Positions 1-7,843 of a stretch of 37,322 bases of DNA are shown in pieces (positions within the stretch are counted from its first letter, which is position 1; every line of letters begins with the position of its first letter). The notes beneath the pieces were generated by a model. That model did not search any database. It saw only the letters and a program-made list of their open reading frames with translations, and was not told the DNA's origin. The position numbers and the translations under genes were made by a program. Location: contig JAHDXW010000038.1 of NCBI GenBank assembly GCA_023383015.1, forward strand, positions 1 through 37,322. Reading direction: 5' to 3'. The DNA is from Paracoccaceae bacterium. GTDB taxonomy: Bacteria; Pseudomonadota; Alphaproteobacteria; Rhodobacterales; Rhodobacteraceae.

Positions 1-53
1 ACCTACGACCAATTGATTAACAGTCAACTGCTCTACCGCTGAGCTACGCCGGA
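1..53 (-). tRNA. tRNA-Asn (GTT), 5' part only
   Basis: The reverse strand carries the 5' acceptor strand (TCCGGCG), the D arm (GTAGCTCAGCGGTAGAGC), an anticodon arm with loop CTGTTAA and the start of the variable/T-arm region. The anticodon GTT is complementary to positions 19-21, giving asparagine. The 3' third, with the T arm and 3' acceptor strand, lies before the window start. It reads away from the hydrolase gene at 129-1007. Confidence 0.93.
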
Positions 54-128
54 ACGCGGGGGGCGTATAGCAAGGGGGGCGACGGGCGTCCAGAGGGTTC
101 GGGCAGGGCGCGCGGCGTGGCCGGCGGG

Positions 129-1007
129 TCAGGCCGGCTGCCAGCGGGCGGCCGGGGCGGGGGGGCCGTCGGCCCGCACGAGGCCGCGGTCGGCGAGGTC
201 GATCAGATGGGCGAGCACGGTGCGGGCGGCGGCGGGATGCAGCGCCGGGGGCGTGTCGGTGTAGACCGCCGCGACGACCTCGGCGGCGGTCCGGCAGCCG
301 GCGGCGAGCGCGTCGCGGATCGCCGCCTCGCGCGCGGCGCGGTGGGCCAGAAGCTCGGCCACCCGCGCCGCCGGCGCCTCCACCGGGGGGCCGTGGCCGG
401 GCAGCAGCCGCGCCGCGCCGAGCCCGACGAGGCGGGCCAGCGAGGCGCGGTAGGCCGCGAGTTCGCCGTCGGGTGGCGAGACGATGCTGCTCGACCAGCC
501 CATCACCAGATCGCCGCTGAAGACAGTCCCGCCGAGGCGGAAGCAGAGGTGGTTGCCCATGTGCCCGGGGGTCCACAGCGCCTCGATCCGCCAGTCGCCG
601 GCCGCCACCGCCTCGCCGTCGGCCAGCCGGCGGTCGGGCCGGAAGGCGCGGTCGACGCCCTCGCCGCCGCCGAGGCCGGGCAGCGCGGCGAGCCGCGGGT
701 TGCGCCCTGCCGTCCAGTCGCCGTAGGCCAGCACCGGCGCGCCCGTCGCCGCCGCGAGCCGCCCGGCCAGGGCCGAATGGTCGCGGTGGGCATGGGTGAC
801 GAGAATCGCCGCCACCCGGTCGTCCGGCGCCAGCGCCCCGAGGAGGGCGGCAAGATGGTCCGGATCGTCGGGGCCGGGGTCGACCACCGCGACCGGGCCG
901 CGGCCGACGAGATAGCTGTTGGTCCCGTGCAGGGTGAAGGCCGAGGGGTTCGGCGCCAGCACCCGCAGGATGCCGGGCGCGACCTCCGACACCGCCGACC
1001 CCGTCAT
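129..1007 (-). CDS. metallo-beta-lactamase-fold hydrolase, LACTB2-like
   Basis: The 292-residue protein has the signature THAHRDH at residues 71-77, then further metal-ligand motifs TPGHMGNH (H149), SGDLVMGW (D166) and LLPGHG (H205), which together form the dinuclear zinc site of the MBL fold. The C-terminal ~75 residues look like the winged-helix tail found in LACTB2-type and related hydrolases, so a thioester, nuclease or glyoxalase-II-like activity is possible; substrate cannot be told. The ATG at 1007 is chosen because GGAGGG lies 7 bases upstream; longer in-frame starts would run into the divergent kinase gene. The protein has no signal peptide and should be cytoplasmic. It is divergent from the histidine kinase at 1063. 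Confidence 0.9.
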   Translation of the reverse strand: MTGSAVSEVAPGILRVLAPNPSAFTLHGTNSYLVGRGPVAVVDPGPDDPDHLAALLGALAPDDRVAAILVTHAHRDHSALAGRLAAATGAPVLAYGDWTAGRNPRLAALPGLGGGEGVDRAFRPDRRLADGEAVAAGDWRIEALWTPGHMGNHLCFRLGGTVFSGDLVMGWSSSIVSPPDGELAAYRASLARLVGLGAARLLPGHGPPVEAPAARVAELLAHRAAREAAIRDALAAGCRTAAEVVAAVYTDTPPALHPAAARTVLAHLIDLADRGLVRADGPPAPAARWQPA

Positions 1008-1025
1008 CGCCGACCCTCCAGGCGG

Positions 1026-1054
1026 TTTCCAGCGGCCGTAATCCGCCCTAGGCT
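1026..1054 (+). promoter_or_regulatory. candidate promoter of the EnvZ-type kinase gene
   Basis: TTTCCA (1026-1031), a 17-base spacer and TAGGCT (1049-1054) make a sigma-70-like promoter. Transcription would start at about 1061-1062, one or two bases before the ATG at 1063, and no Shine-Dalgarno sequence is present, so a leaderless mRNA is possible. Confidence 0.45.
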
Positions 1055-1062
1055 TCTTGCCC

Positions 1063-2385
1063 ATGTTCGCACCGATGCTCAAGCGCCTGATGCCGCGCGG
1101 CCTGTTCGGACGGGCCGTGATGATCCTGATCGCCCCGGTGGTGGCAATCCAGCTGGTCGTTTCGGTGGTCTTCTTCCAGCGCCATTTCGAGGGCGTGACG
1201 CGGCAGATGACGCGCGCGGTGCTGGCCGAGCTCGGCTTCCTGCTCGCCGAGGTCGAGGCCGCGCCCGATGCCGCCGCGGCGCTGGCCGCGGTCGCCCCGG
1301 TGCTCGGTCCGCTCGCCATCGAGGCGGCGCTGCCCGACCCCGACGCGCCGGCGGCCGACCGGCGGCCGTTCTACGACCTCTCGGGCCTGACGGTGATCGC
1401 CACGCTGCGCGCCGGGCTGCCGGGGGTGCTGGCGGTCGACCTTGCCAGCGACGACGCCCGGGTGCGACTGGCGGTGGCGACGCGGCACGGCACGATAACG
1501 CTCGCGGTCGCCCGGCGGCGGGTCTCGGCCTCCAATCCCCACCAGCTCCTGGTGCTGATGCTGGGCTCGGGGCTGCTCCTGACGGGCGTCGCCTATGTCT
1601 TCCTGCGCAACCAGATCCGGCCCATTACCCGGCTGGCCGAGGCGGCGGAGGCATTCGGCAAGGGCCGCAGCCTGCGCTACCGTCCCTCCGGCGCAGCCGA
1701 GGTGCGGGCGGCGGGGGCGGCATTCATCGACATGCGCGCGCGCATCGAGCGCCACCTCGAGCAGCGCACGCTCATGCTGTCGGGGGTCAGCCACGACCTG
1801 CGCACCCCGCTCACCCGGATGCGGCTGGAGCTTGCGATGATGCCCGACAGCCCCGAGGCTGCCGCGCTGCGCGCCGATCTCGACGAGATGGAGCGGCTGA
1901 TCGACAGCTTCCTCGACTTCGCCCGCGGCGAGGCGCAGGAGGCCCAGGTGGCTACCGACCCTGCGGCGCTGGCGGCATCGGTGGTCGAGCGGGCGCGCCG
2001 GGCCGGCAAGGCGGTGCGGATGGCGGCGGTCAGCGGCGCGGGAACGGCGATGCTGCGCCCCCATGCCGTCACGCGGGCGGTGGAGAACCTCGTCGGCAAC
2101 GCCGTGCGGCACGCCAGCCGCGTCGAGGTGGGGATCGAGGGCGACGCGCGGAGCGTGAAGATCCGGGTCGAGGACGACGGCCCCGGCATCCCCGCGGCGC
2201 GGCGGGAGGAGGCGATGCGGCCCTTCACCCGCCTCGATCCCGCCCGCAACCAGGACCGCGGTTCGGGAGTCGGGCTCGGGCTGTCGATCGCCGCCGACAT
2301 CGCCCGCAGCCACGGCGGGACGCTGCGCCTCGGCACCAGCCCGACGCTGGGCGGGCTGCGGGCCGAGATCGTGCTCGCACGCTAG
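1063..2385 (+). CDS. EnvZ-type sensor histidine kinase
   Basis: The 440-residue protein has a transmembrane helix near residues 17-37, a short periplasmic domain of about 125 residues and a second helix near 162-185. Then come a HAMP linker (NQIRPITRLAEAAE), the H box SGVSHDLRTPLTR with the phospho-accepting His244, the N box NLVGNAVRHA, the G1 box DDGPGIP and the G2 box GSGVGLGLSI. This order is that of EnvZ/OmpR-family kinases that autophosphorylate and pass phosphate to an OmpR-like regulator. No response regulator lies next to it in the window, so it is an orphan here. I choose ATG 1063 over the TTG at 1057. Confidence 0.92.
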   Translation: MFAPMLKRLMPRGLFGRAVMILIAPVVAIQLVVSVVFFQRHFEGVTRQMTRAVLAELGFLLAEVEAAPDAAAALAAVAPVLGPLAIEAALPDPDAPAADRRPFYDLSGLTVIATLRAGLPGVLAVDLASDDARVRLAVATRHGTITLAVARRRVSASNPHQLLVLMLGSGLLLTGVAYVFLRNQIRPITRLAEAAEAFGKGRSLRYRPSGAAEVRAAGAAFIDMRARIERHLEQRTLMLSGVSHDLRTPLTRMRLELAMMPDSPEAAALRADLDEMERLIDSFLDFARGEAQEAQVATDPAALAASVVERARRAGKAVRMAAVSGAGTAMLRPHAVTRAVENLVGNAVRHASRVEVGIEGDARSVKIRVEDDGPGIPAARREEAMRPFTRLDPARNQDRGSGVGLGLSIAADIARSHGGTLRLGTSPTLGGLRAEIVLAR

Positions 2386-2869
2386 CGCCTGCCCGGGGCG
2401 CCGCGGCGGCATCGCCGCCCGTCCGGCCGACGGCCCCCGGCGCCACGGCCCTGTCGCGGCCGGCCCCGCGGGGTCTCACCCTGCCGTCCGCGGCACTGCA
2501 GGGCCGCCCGGCCATCCGGCACGGCACTGATTCGCGCCCGGCTGGGGGGCGAAACGTGCGACAGTGCCGCACCCCTCCGTTTCCGTCCGGGAGACGGCAG
2601 GTCCGGACATGTCCAATTGTACAGGCCTCGGCCACAACCGCACGCCGCTCCCCCCCCGCCGCCCCGTTCCGGCCTTGCGCCACGCTCGCGAAACAGTGTG
2701 TGGCGGCCGTTGCGCGTTGAAGTCGTGTCTAACGCGGTGTTAATTGGTGTCGAAATCAAGGCGAGACCAGAGCGGATGTGCGACCGTCCCTCGCGTGGGG
2801 GGCGCGGCGGTTGTCTGTTGACGATTGGGCGCCTGGTCTGGCGATCACAGGGACTGCGAGACGGAAACC
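2386..2869. other. intergenic region with no supported gene
   Basis: The 484 bases between the kinase and sugar transferase genes contain no convincing coding region; open frames here are low-complexity Arg/Pro/Ala translations. The second half is less GC-rich than the rest of the window. It holds an interrupted inverted repeat (2551-2583), a perfect 10-base palindrome GGACATGTCC (2605-2614) and a candidate promoter (2717-2745). Confidence 0.6.
2717..2745 (+). promoter_or_regulatory. candidate promoter of the sugar transferase gene
   Basis: TTGAAG (2717-2722), 17 bases, TTAATT (2740-2745), in the AT-richest patch of this intergenic region. The resulting leader would be about 120 bases, leaving room for control. 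Confidence 0.35.
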
Positions 2870-3547
2870 ATGAGCATCCACCTCCTTCATCCCGCCGGAA
2901 GCGTCGGTGGCATCGCCCTGCAGGCGGGCCCGTCGCGGCGCTCGGTCTACCGCGCCGTCGGCAAGCGGGCGCTTGACATCGCGCTGGTGCTCCTGACCGC
3001 GCCGGTCACGCTCACGCTGGTGCTGATGATGGCGCTGCTCACCGCGCTCGACGGCAGCAATCCGTTCTTCGTGCAGCGCCGGCTGGGCAAGGGCGGGCGG
3101 GTGTTCCGGATGTGGAAGATCCGCACGATGGTTCCCGATGCTGAGGGCATGCTGGCGCGCTGCCTGGCCGCCGACCCGGCCCTGCGGCGCGAGTGGGAGA
3201 GCACCCAGAAGCTGAAGGAGGACGAGCGGGTCACGCCGTTCGGCCGGATGCTGCGCAAGACCTCGCTCGACGAGCTGCCGCAGCTGTGGAACGTGCTGGC
3301 GGGCGACATGAGCCTCGTCGGCCCCCGGCCGATGATGCCGAACCAGCGCGACCTCTACCCCGGACAGGCCTATTTCCGCCTGCGGCCGGGCATCACCGGG
3401 CCCTGGCAGGTGTCCGAGCGCAACGCCACCACCTTCGCCGCCCGCGCGGAGTTCGATGCCGAATACGACCTGTCGCTGTCCTTCGGGCGCGACGTGGCGA
3501 TCCTTTCCGCAACCGTCGGTGTGGTGCTGAAAGGCACCGGCCACTGA
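2870..3547 (+). CDS. ExoY-type undecaprenyl-phosphate sugar transferase
   Basis: The 225-residue protein belongs to the bacterial sugar transferase family (PF02397), which moves a sugar phosphate from a nucleotide sugar to undecaprenyl phosphate and so starts exopolysaccharide or O-unit assembly. It has a single membrane helix near residues 37-59, then NPFFVQRRLGKGGRVF, MWKIRTM, TSLDELPQLWNVL, GDMSLVGPRP and RPGITGPWQ, all diagnostic. Length matches the short ExoY/PssY type that lacks the N-terminal multi-helix domain. The ATG at 2870 is preferred to an upstream in-frame TTG (2825). No other polysaccharide gene lies nearby, so it is an orphan initiator in this window; acceptor pathway and sugar are unknown. 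Confidence 0.93.
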   Translation: MSIHLLHPAGSVGGIALQAGPSRRSVYRAVGKRALDIALVLLTAPVTLTLVLMMALLTALDGSNPFFVQRRLGKGGRVFRMWKIRTMVPDAEGMLARCLAADPALRREWESTQKLKEDERVTPFGRMLRKTSLDELPQLWNVLAGDMSLVGPRPMMPNQRDLYPGQAYFRLRPGITGPWQVSERNATTFAARAEFDAEYDLSLSFGRDVAILSATVGVVLKGTGH

Positions 3548-3613
3548 CGCCGGCCCCCCGGGGGTCCGCACCCCGGCCCTGCGGCGTTTCCCCCCGGCCC
3601 CGTCCTCCGTCGA

Positions 3614-3640
3614 CGCGGCGACCGCCAGTCGGTCGCCGCG
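3614..3640 (+). terminator. hairpin after the sugar transferase gene
   Basis: CGCGGCGACC and GGTCGCCGCG form a perfect 10-bp stem with a 7-base loop, followed by a weakly T-containing stretch (GTGCCGTTTCC). It lies 66 bases after the stop at 3547 and before the candidate -10 box TAGGCT (3656-3661) of the next gene. Confidence 0.5.
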
Positions 3641-3777
3641 GTGCCGTTTCCGTGCTAGGCTGGATGCGGGCGCCGCGGCCCCGGGCGGCCCCGATGCGAT
3701 GCCGGCCGGGGCGCGGTGCCCCGGGCCCGGCGCGGCAGGGCCGTCCGACCCGGCCCGGTGGCCATGGGGAGGCTGCC

Positions 3778-4113
3778 ATGCCCTTCTACATGCTCGAAGT
3801 GTCCTACACGCCCGAGTCCTTCCGGGCGATGATCGCCAACCCCTCGGACCGGCGTGCCGCCGCCGATGCGGTGGCCGCCGCGGTCGGCGGCCGCATCCGC
3901 GACTTCTTCTTCGCCTTCGGCAAGGCCGATGCGGTGATCATCCTCGAGGCGCCGGACGATGTCGCGATGGCGGCCGCGGCGATGGCTGTGGCCGCCGGCG
4001 GCGGCTGTTCGGCCGGGCGCACCGTCAAGCTTCTGACCGTCGAGGAGGCGATGGCGGCGATGCGTCTGGCCGGCGGACGGATCGCCCCGGCCTATCATCC
4101 GCCGGCCGGCTGA
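3778..4113 (+). CDS. GYD-domain protein
   Basis: A 111-residue protein that opens with PFYMLEVSYTPESF and contains AVGGRIRDFFFAFGKAD and VIILEAPDDVAMAAAAMA, the pattern of the GYD family (PF08734), small ferredoxin-like-fold proteins of unknown biochemical function. ATG 3778 has GGGGAGG 6 bases upstream. The frame is open back to an ATG at 3664, just 3' of a TAGGCT box, but that extension is low-complexity Arg/Pro sequence and the family normally begins at the chosen start. It stands alone between the sugar transferase and the FAH-family gene. Confidence 0.85.
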   Translation: MPFYMLEVSYTPESFRAMIANPSDRRAAADAVAAAVGGRIRDFFFAFGKADAVIILEAPDDVAMAAAAMAVAAGGGCSAGRTVKLLTVEEAMAAMRLAGGRIAPAYHPPAG

Positions 4114-4198
4114 GCGCCGTCCTGCCCTCGGCCGCGCGGCTGGCCGCCGGGGCCACGCCGGCCGCGGGCCCCGACCTCCCGCCGCCCACCCGAAGGGC

Positions 4199-4227
4199 TT
4201 GACCGCGCTCCCCCTCCGGCCTAGGCG
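4199..4227 (+). promoter_or_regulatory. candidate promoter of the FAH-CMD-QOR genes
   Basis: TTGACC (4199-4204), 17-base spacer, TAGGCG (4222-4227). Transcription would start near 4234, giving a leader of about 20 bases to ATG 4254. Confidence 0.5.
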
Positions 4228-4253
4228 GACCCGTCCGCCGCCGGAGCCAGCCC

Positions 4254-4952
4254 ATGTCCGCCTTCGTCCTTCCCCCTCCGCCCGTGCCCTCGGTCGCGGT
4301 CGCCGGCAGCGCCGCGCGCCTGCCCGTCCGGCGCATCTTCTGCGTCGGGCGCAACTATGCCGCCCACGCCCGCGAGATGGGCCGCGACCCCGACCGCGAG
4401 CCTCCCTTCTTCTTCACCAAGCCCGCCGACGCGCTGGTCGACGACAGGGCAGGCGTGGCCTATCCCCCCGCCACGGCCGAACTGCACCACGAGGGCGAGC
4501 TTGTCGTCGCCCTCGGCCGCGGCGGCCGCGACATCGCCCCCGCGGCGGCGCTGGCCCTGGTCTGGGGCTACGGGATCGGCAACGACCTCACCCGCCGCGA
4601 CCTGCAGGCCGAGGCCAAGGCCGCCGGCCGGCCCTGGGACATGGGCAAGGGCTTCGACGCCTCAGCCCCCTGCGGGCCGATCCACCCGGTGGCGGCGGTG
4701 GGCCACCCCGACCGCGGTGCCCTGACGGTGCATGTCAACGGCACCCTGCGCCAGCGGGGCGACCTGGCCGAGTTGATCTGGCCGGTGCCCGAGATCATCG
4801 CCTGCCTCTCCCGGCTTGTCGCGCTCGCTCCCGGCGACCTGATCTACACCGGCACACCTGCCGGGGTGGGCGCCCTCGTCCCCGGCGACGTCTGCGAGGT
4901 GGCCGTTGACGGGCTCGGCCGGCTGGTGACGCCGATCCTGCCCGCCGGTTGA
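4254..4952 (+). CDS. fumarylacetoacetate hydrolase-family protein, acyl/fumarylpyruvase-like
   Basis: The 232-residue protein is the short FAH-family type that hydrolyses C-C bonds in acylpyruvates such as fumarylpyruvate, or decarboxylates oxaloacetate. The start [16 protein letters not shown], the metal ligands in [13 protein letters not shown] (E80, E82) and D111 in [10 protein letters not shown], the active-site segment [16 protein letters not shown] and [13 protein letters not shown] are all present. The pattern is closest to fumarylpyruvate hydrolases (NagK/FAHD1-like); the exact substrate cannot be read from sequence. It is followed 79 bases later by the CMD gene and then a quinone oxidoreductase gene, and by a TRAP transporter, which suggests but does not prove a catabolic unit. 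Confidence 0.88.
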   Translation: MSAFVLPPPPVPSVAVAGSAARLPVRRIFCVGRNYAAHAREMGRDPDREPPFFFTKPADALVDDRAGVAYPPATAELHHEGELVVALGRGGRDIAPAAALALVWGYGIGNDLTRRDLQAEAKAAGRPWDMGKGFDASAPCGPIHPVAAVGHPDRGALTVHVNGTLRQRGDLAELIWPVPEIIACLSRLVALAPGDLIYTGTPAGVGALVPGDVCEVAVDGLGRLVTPILPAG

Positions 4953-5031
4953 CGGCGCAGGCTCCGCCCGGCCATCCTGCCGGTGCCCCGACCCCCGACC
5001 TTTGAGCACCGACCCCAGACCGCGAGGCGCC

Positions 5032-5436
5032 ATGGCCACCCTCCGCCCCCCCGCCGACCCCGAATCCGACCTCCGCGTGCGCGCCGTCTTCGCCGACATC
5101 CGCGCCACGCGCGGCACCGACTTCGTCAACAACTTCTGGCGCTACCTCGCCGCCGATGCCGGGCTGCTCGAATCCGTCTGGGCCGAGGTCAAGGCGGTGA
5201 TGGCCACGCCCTCGCTGATCGATCCGAAGGTGAAGGAGATGATCTACGCCGCGGTGTCGATCGCCAACGCCTGCGACTACTGCACGCATTCCCATCTTGC
5301 CGCCGCCCGCGCCCGCGGCATGACGGCGGCCGAGCAGGCCGAGTTCCTGCGCATCGTGGCCACCGCCGCCAAGACCAACGCTCTCGTGAACGCGGTCCGC
5401 CCGCCGGTGGACCGCGCCTTCCTGGCCGAGGAGTGA
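5032..5436 (+). CDS. carboxymuconolactone decarboxylase-like (AhpD-type) protein
   Basis: The 134-residue all-helical CMD-family protein carries the redox motif ANACDYCTHSH with C81, C84 and H88, as in AhpD-type disulfide reductases and peroxidases rather than true carboxymuconolactone decarboxylases, which lack the CxxC. The preceding IDPKVKEMIYAAVSI is the usual helix before the motif. ATG 5032 is chosen; an in-frame TTG 30 bases upstream is less likely. The stop is 3 bases before the next gene's ATG, and that gene's ribosome-binding sequence GAGGAG lies inside this gene, so the two should be co-translated. Confidence 0.87.
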   Translation: MATLRPPADPESDLRVRAVFADIRATRGTDFVNNFWRYLAADAGLLESVWAEVKAVMATPSLIDPKVKEMIYAAVSIANACDYCTHSHLAAARARGMTAAEQAEFLRIVATAAKTNALVNAVRPPVDRAFLAEE

Positions 5437-5439
5437 CAG

Positions 5440-6417
5440 ATGGCCTACGCGATCCGTGCCGCCGCGCCCGGCGGCCCCGAGGTGATGCAGCAGGTCGCGA
5501 TTGCCCTGCCCGAACCCGGGCCGGGACAGCTTCGCCTGCGCCAGACCGCGATCGGGGTGAACTTCATCGACGTCTACTTCCGCAAGGGCGTCTACCCCTG
5601 GCCCGACCCTGAGGCCGGGCTTATCCCGGGCGCCGAGGGCGCCGGCGTGGTCGAGGCCGTGGGCGCCGGGGTGGGGGGGCTGGCGCCGGGGATGCGGGTG
5701 GCCTGGACGCTGCCGCACGGCGGCTACGCCAGCCACCGGCTGATCCCGGCGGCCCAGGCGGTGGTGCTGCCCGACGACATCGCCGACGACACCGCCGCGG
5801 CGGCGATGCTGAAGGGGCTGACCGTCCACTACCTCATCCACGACAGCTACAGGGTCCGGCGCGGCGACAGCGTCCTTCTGCACGCCGCCGCGGGCGGGGT
5901 GGGGCTGATCGCCTGCCAGTGGCTCGCCGCGCTCGGCGCCCGCGTCATCGCCACCGCGGGCGGGGCCGAGAAATGCGCGCTGGCCCGTGCCCATGGTGCG
6001 GCCGAGACCATCGACTACCGGGCCGGCGACTTCGTGCCGCGGGTGCTGGAACTGACCGGCGGCAAGGGGGTCGCGGCGGTCTTCGACGGGGTCGGGGCCG
6101 ACACCGTCATGGGCTCGGTCGCCAGCCTTGCGACCTTCGGCACGCTCGTCTCCTTCGGCCAGTCGTCGGGCGTGCCCGACCAGCTGCGCATCGCCCATCT
6201 TGCCCGCGGCTCGCTGCGCCTGCAGCGGCCGTCGATCTACCACTACACGGCCCGGCCGGGCTGGCTTGCAGAGGCCGCGGCAGACCTCTTCGCGGCGATC
6301 AGGGCCGGCAGCGTGCGCGTGCCGGTGACTGCACGGCGTCCCTTGGCCGAGGCTGCCGCCGCCCATGCCGCGCTCGAGGCGCGGGCGACCACCGGGGCGA
6401 CCGTCCTGCATCCCTAG
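5440..6417 (+). CDS. NADPH:quinone oxidoreductase, QorA-like
   Basis: The 325-residue zinc-free medium-chain dehydrogenase/reductase shows GVNFIDVYFRKGVYP and LIPGAEGAGVV in the N-terminal catalytic domain, and the nucleotide-binding loop AAAGGVGLIACQW (about residues 149-161) in the Rossmann domain. Later come FDGVGADT and SFGQSSG, typical of QorA/zeta-crystallin proteins that reduce quinones or other enones with NADPH. No zinc-binding cysteine cluster is seen. It is translationally linked to the CxxC protein upstream. Physiological substrate is unknown; the usual role is detoxifying quinones or electrophiles. Confidence 0.9.
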   Translation: MAYAIRAAAPGGPEVMQQVAIALPEPGPGQLRLRQTAIGVNFIDVYFRKGVYPWPDPEAGLIPGAEGAGVVEAVGAGVGGLAPGMRVAWTLPHGGYASHRLIPAAQAVVLPDDIADDTAAAAMLKGLTVHYLIHDSYRVRRGDSVLLHAAAGGVGLIACQWLAALGARVIATAGGAEKCALARAHGAAETIDYRAGDFVPRVLELTGGKGVAAVFDGVGADTVMGSVASLATFGTLVSFGQSSGVPDQLRIAHLARGSLRLQRPSIYHYTARPGWLAEAAADLFAAIRAGSVRVPVTARRPLAEAAAAHAALEARATTGATVLHP

Positions 6418-6454
6418 GTCGTGCCGCGGGCATCCTGCCGGGCCGGCGGGCGCA

Positions 6455-6475
6455 GGGCGGCGCTCGGTGCCGCCC
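6455..6475 (+). terminator. hairpin after the quinone oxidoreductase gene
   Basis: GGGCGGC and GCCGCCC form a perfect 7-bp stem around a 7-base loop, 38 bases after the stop at 6417. No T-tract follows, so its termination strength is uncertain. Confidence 0.3.
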
Positions 6476-6650
6476 GCAGGGCGATTTCGCGCTGCTGCTG
6501 CAGTCAGGGCCTGTCGCATCGCCGGCAAGCCCGCTACCCTCGCCCCGGGCGCGGTGCAGAATCGCGCTGCCCGCCGCCCGGTTGCCGGCCGTCACCGCCC
6601 GGCGGCACAACAACAACGCGACCGGCGAATACCCACAGGAGGTAGTAGAC

Positions 6651-7739
6651 ATGAACGGACTGACCCCGAGGCTTCTGGCCACCGCCGCCGTCGGCGCGCT
6701 GACGGTGGGCGCGCTTGCCGGCGATGCCGCCGCGCAGGACCGCCTGCGCTGGCAGGTGCCGATGGCCTTCGCCTCGACGCTCACCGCGCTCGGCGACACC
6801 ATGCCCTGGGTGGCCGACCAGCTGCGCGCCGTCTCCGGCGGGGCGATCGACCTGCGCGTGGCCGAGCCCGGCGCCGTCATCCCCGCGCTGGCCGTGTTCG
6901 ACAGCGTAAGCCAGGGCAGCATCGACGCGGGCTACTCCTGGATGGGCTACGAATGGGGCACCGTGCCGGCCGCGGCGCTGTTCGGGGCAACGCCGTTCGG
7001 GCTCGAGTCGATCGAGTTCATGGCCTGGATGGAGTTCCACGGCGGCAAGGACCTTCTGGCCGAGACCTTCCATCCCTACAACGTCCATCCGATCCTGTGC
7101 GGCACCATCAGCCCCGAGGCCGCGGGCTGGTTCCGCAAGGAGATCACCGGCCCGGCCGATTTCCAGGGCATGCGCTTCCGCGCCGCCGGCGTCGGCGGCG
7201 AGATCATGGCCGAGTTCGGCATGTCGGTGACGATCCTGCCGGGCTCCGAGCTCTACCAGGCGCTCGAGACGGGGGTGCTCGATGCCACCGAGTTCTCGCT
7301 GCCGACGGTGGACGAGCAACTCGGCTTCTTCCAGGTCGCGCCCTTCTACTACCTGCCCGGCTGGCACCAGCCGTCGACCAACCAGTTCCTCTACGTCAAC
7401 CTCGACGTCTGGAACGGCCTGTCCGACCAGACGAAGGCACTGATCGAGACCACCTGCATGGCCGGCAACGCCTATGCCATCGCCCGCGCCGAGGCGCTGC
7501 AGGGCGCCGTCATCGGCCGGTTCGAGGAGCGCGGGACCAACGTGCGCACCTACTCCGACGAGATGCTGAAGGGCTTCTACGAGGCCACGAAGCGGGTGAT
7601 GGAGCGCCGCTCGCAGTCGGACGCGATGTTCGGCAAGGTCTACGCCTCGATGATGTCCTACCAGGCCGAGCTCAGGCCGTGGAAGGAGATGGGCTACCTG
7701 CCGCGCGACTGGCAGACCCGGATCGAGGCGGCGCAGTAG
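6651..7739 (+). CDS. TRAP transporter substrate-binding protein, DctP/TakP-like
   Basis: A 362-residue periplasmic solute receptor. It has a Sec signal peptide (residues 1 to about 29, ending AGDAAAQ) and then the TRAP receptor fold. FQGMRFRAAGVGGEIMAEFG, LPGSELYQALETGVLDATEF and APFYYLPGWHQPS match the TakP/FcbT1 branch (COG4663), known for 2-oxo acids and aromatic or sugar-alcohol substrates; the ligand here is unknown. The start has a strong AGGAGGT 9 bases upstream. It is the first gene of a receptor - small subunit - large subunit operon, separated from the membrane genes by a strong hairpin. Confidence 0.93.
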   Translation: MNGLTPRLLATAAVGALTVGALAGDAAAQDRLRWQVPMAFASTLTALGDTMPWVADQLRAVSGGAIDLRVAEPGAVIPALAVFDSVSQGSIDAGYSWMGYEWGTVPAAALFGATPFGLESIEFMAWMEFHGGKDLLAETFHPYNVHPILCGTISPEAAGWFRKEITGPADFQGMRFRAAGVGGEIMAEFGMSVTILPGSELYQALETGVLDATEFSLPTVDEQLGFFQVAPFYYLPGWHQPSTNQFLYVNLDVWNGLSDQTKALIETTCMAGNAYAIARAEALQGAVIGRFEERGTNVRTYSDEMLKGFYEATKRVMERRSQSDAMFGKVYASMMSYQAELRPWKEMGYLPRDWQTRIEAAQ

Positions 7740-7792
7740 GCTCATCCCCGACCGGGGGCCGGCACCGCCCCGCGGGCGGGCCAGGGCCATCC

Positions 7793-7818
7793 CCGCAGCC
7801 GGCCCCGCCCGGCTGCGG
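7793..7818 (+). terminator. intercistronic hairpin between TRAP receptor and membrane-subunit genes
   Basis: CCGCAGCCGG and CCGGCTGCGG form a perfect 10-bp GC-rich stem with a 6-base loop, 53 bases after the receptor stop and 25 bases before the DctQ start. No T-tract follows. It is more likely an attenuator or 3'-end stabiliser that keeps receptor mRNA in excess than a full terminator. Confidence 0.55.
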
Positions 7819-7843
7819 TTCTGCCTGATGCCAGGAGGCCGCC

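Noticed and set aside
117-2720. Very long plus-strand open frame of 867 codons
   Set aside because: It is antisense to the metallo-beta-lactamase gene and out of frame with the kinase gene; the translation is Arg/Gly/Ala-rich and matches no family. High GC makes stop-free frames common.
3664-3777. N-terminal extension of the GYD protein from ATG 3664, just after a TAGGCT box
   Set aside because: The extra 38 residues are Arg/Pro-rich low complexity, and the Shine-Dalgarno GGGGAGG and family alignment point to 3778.
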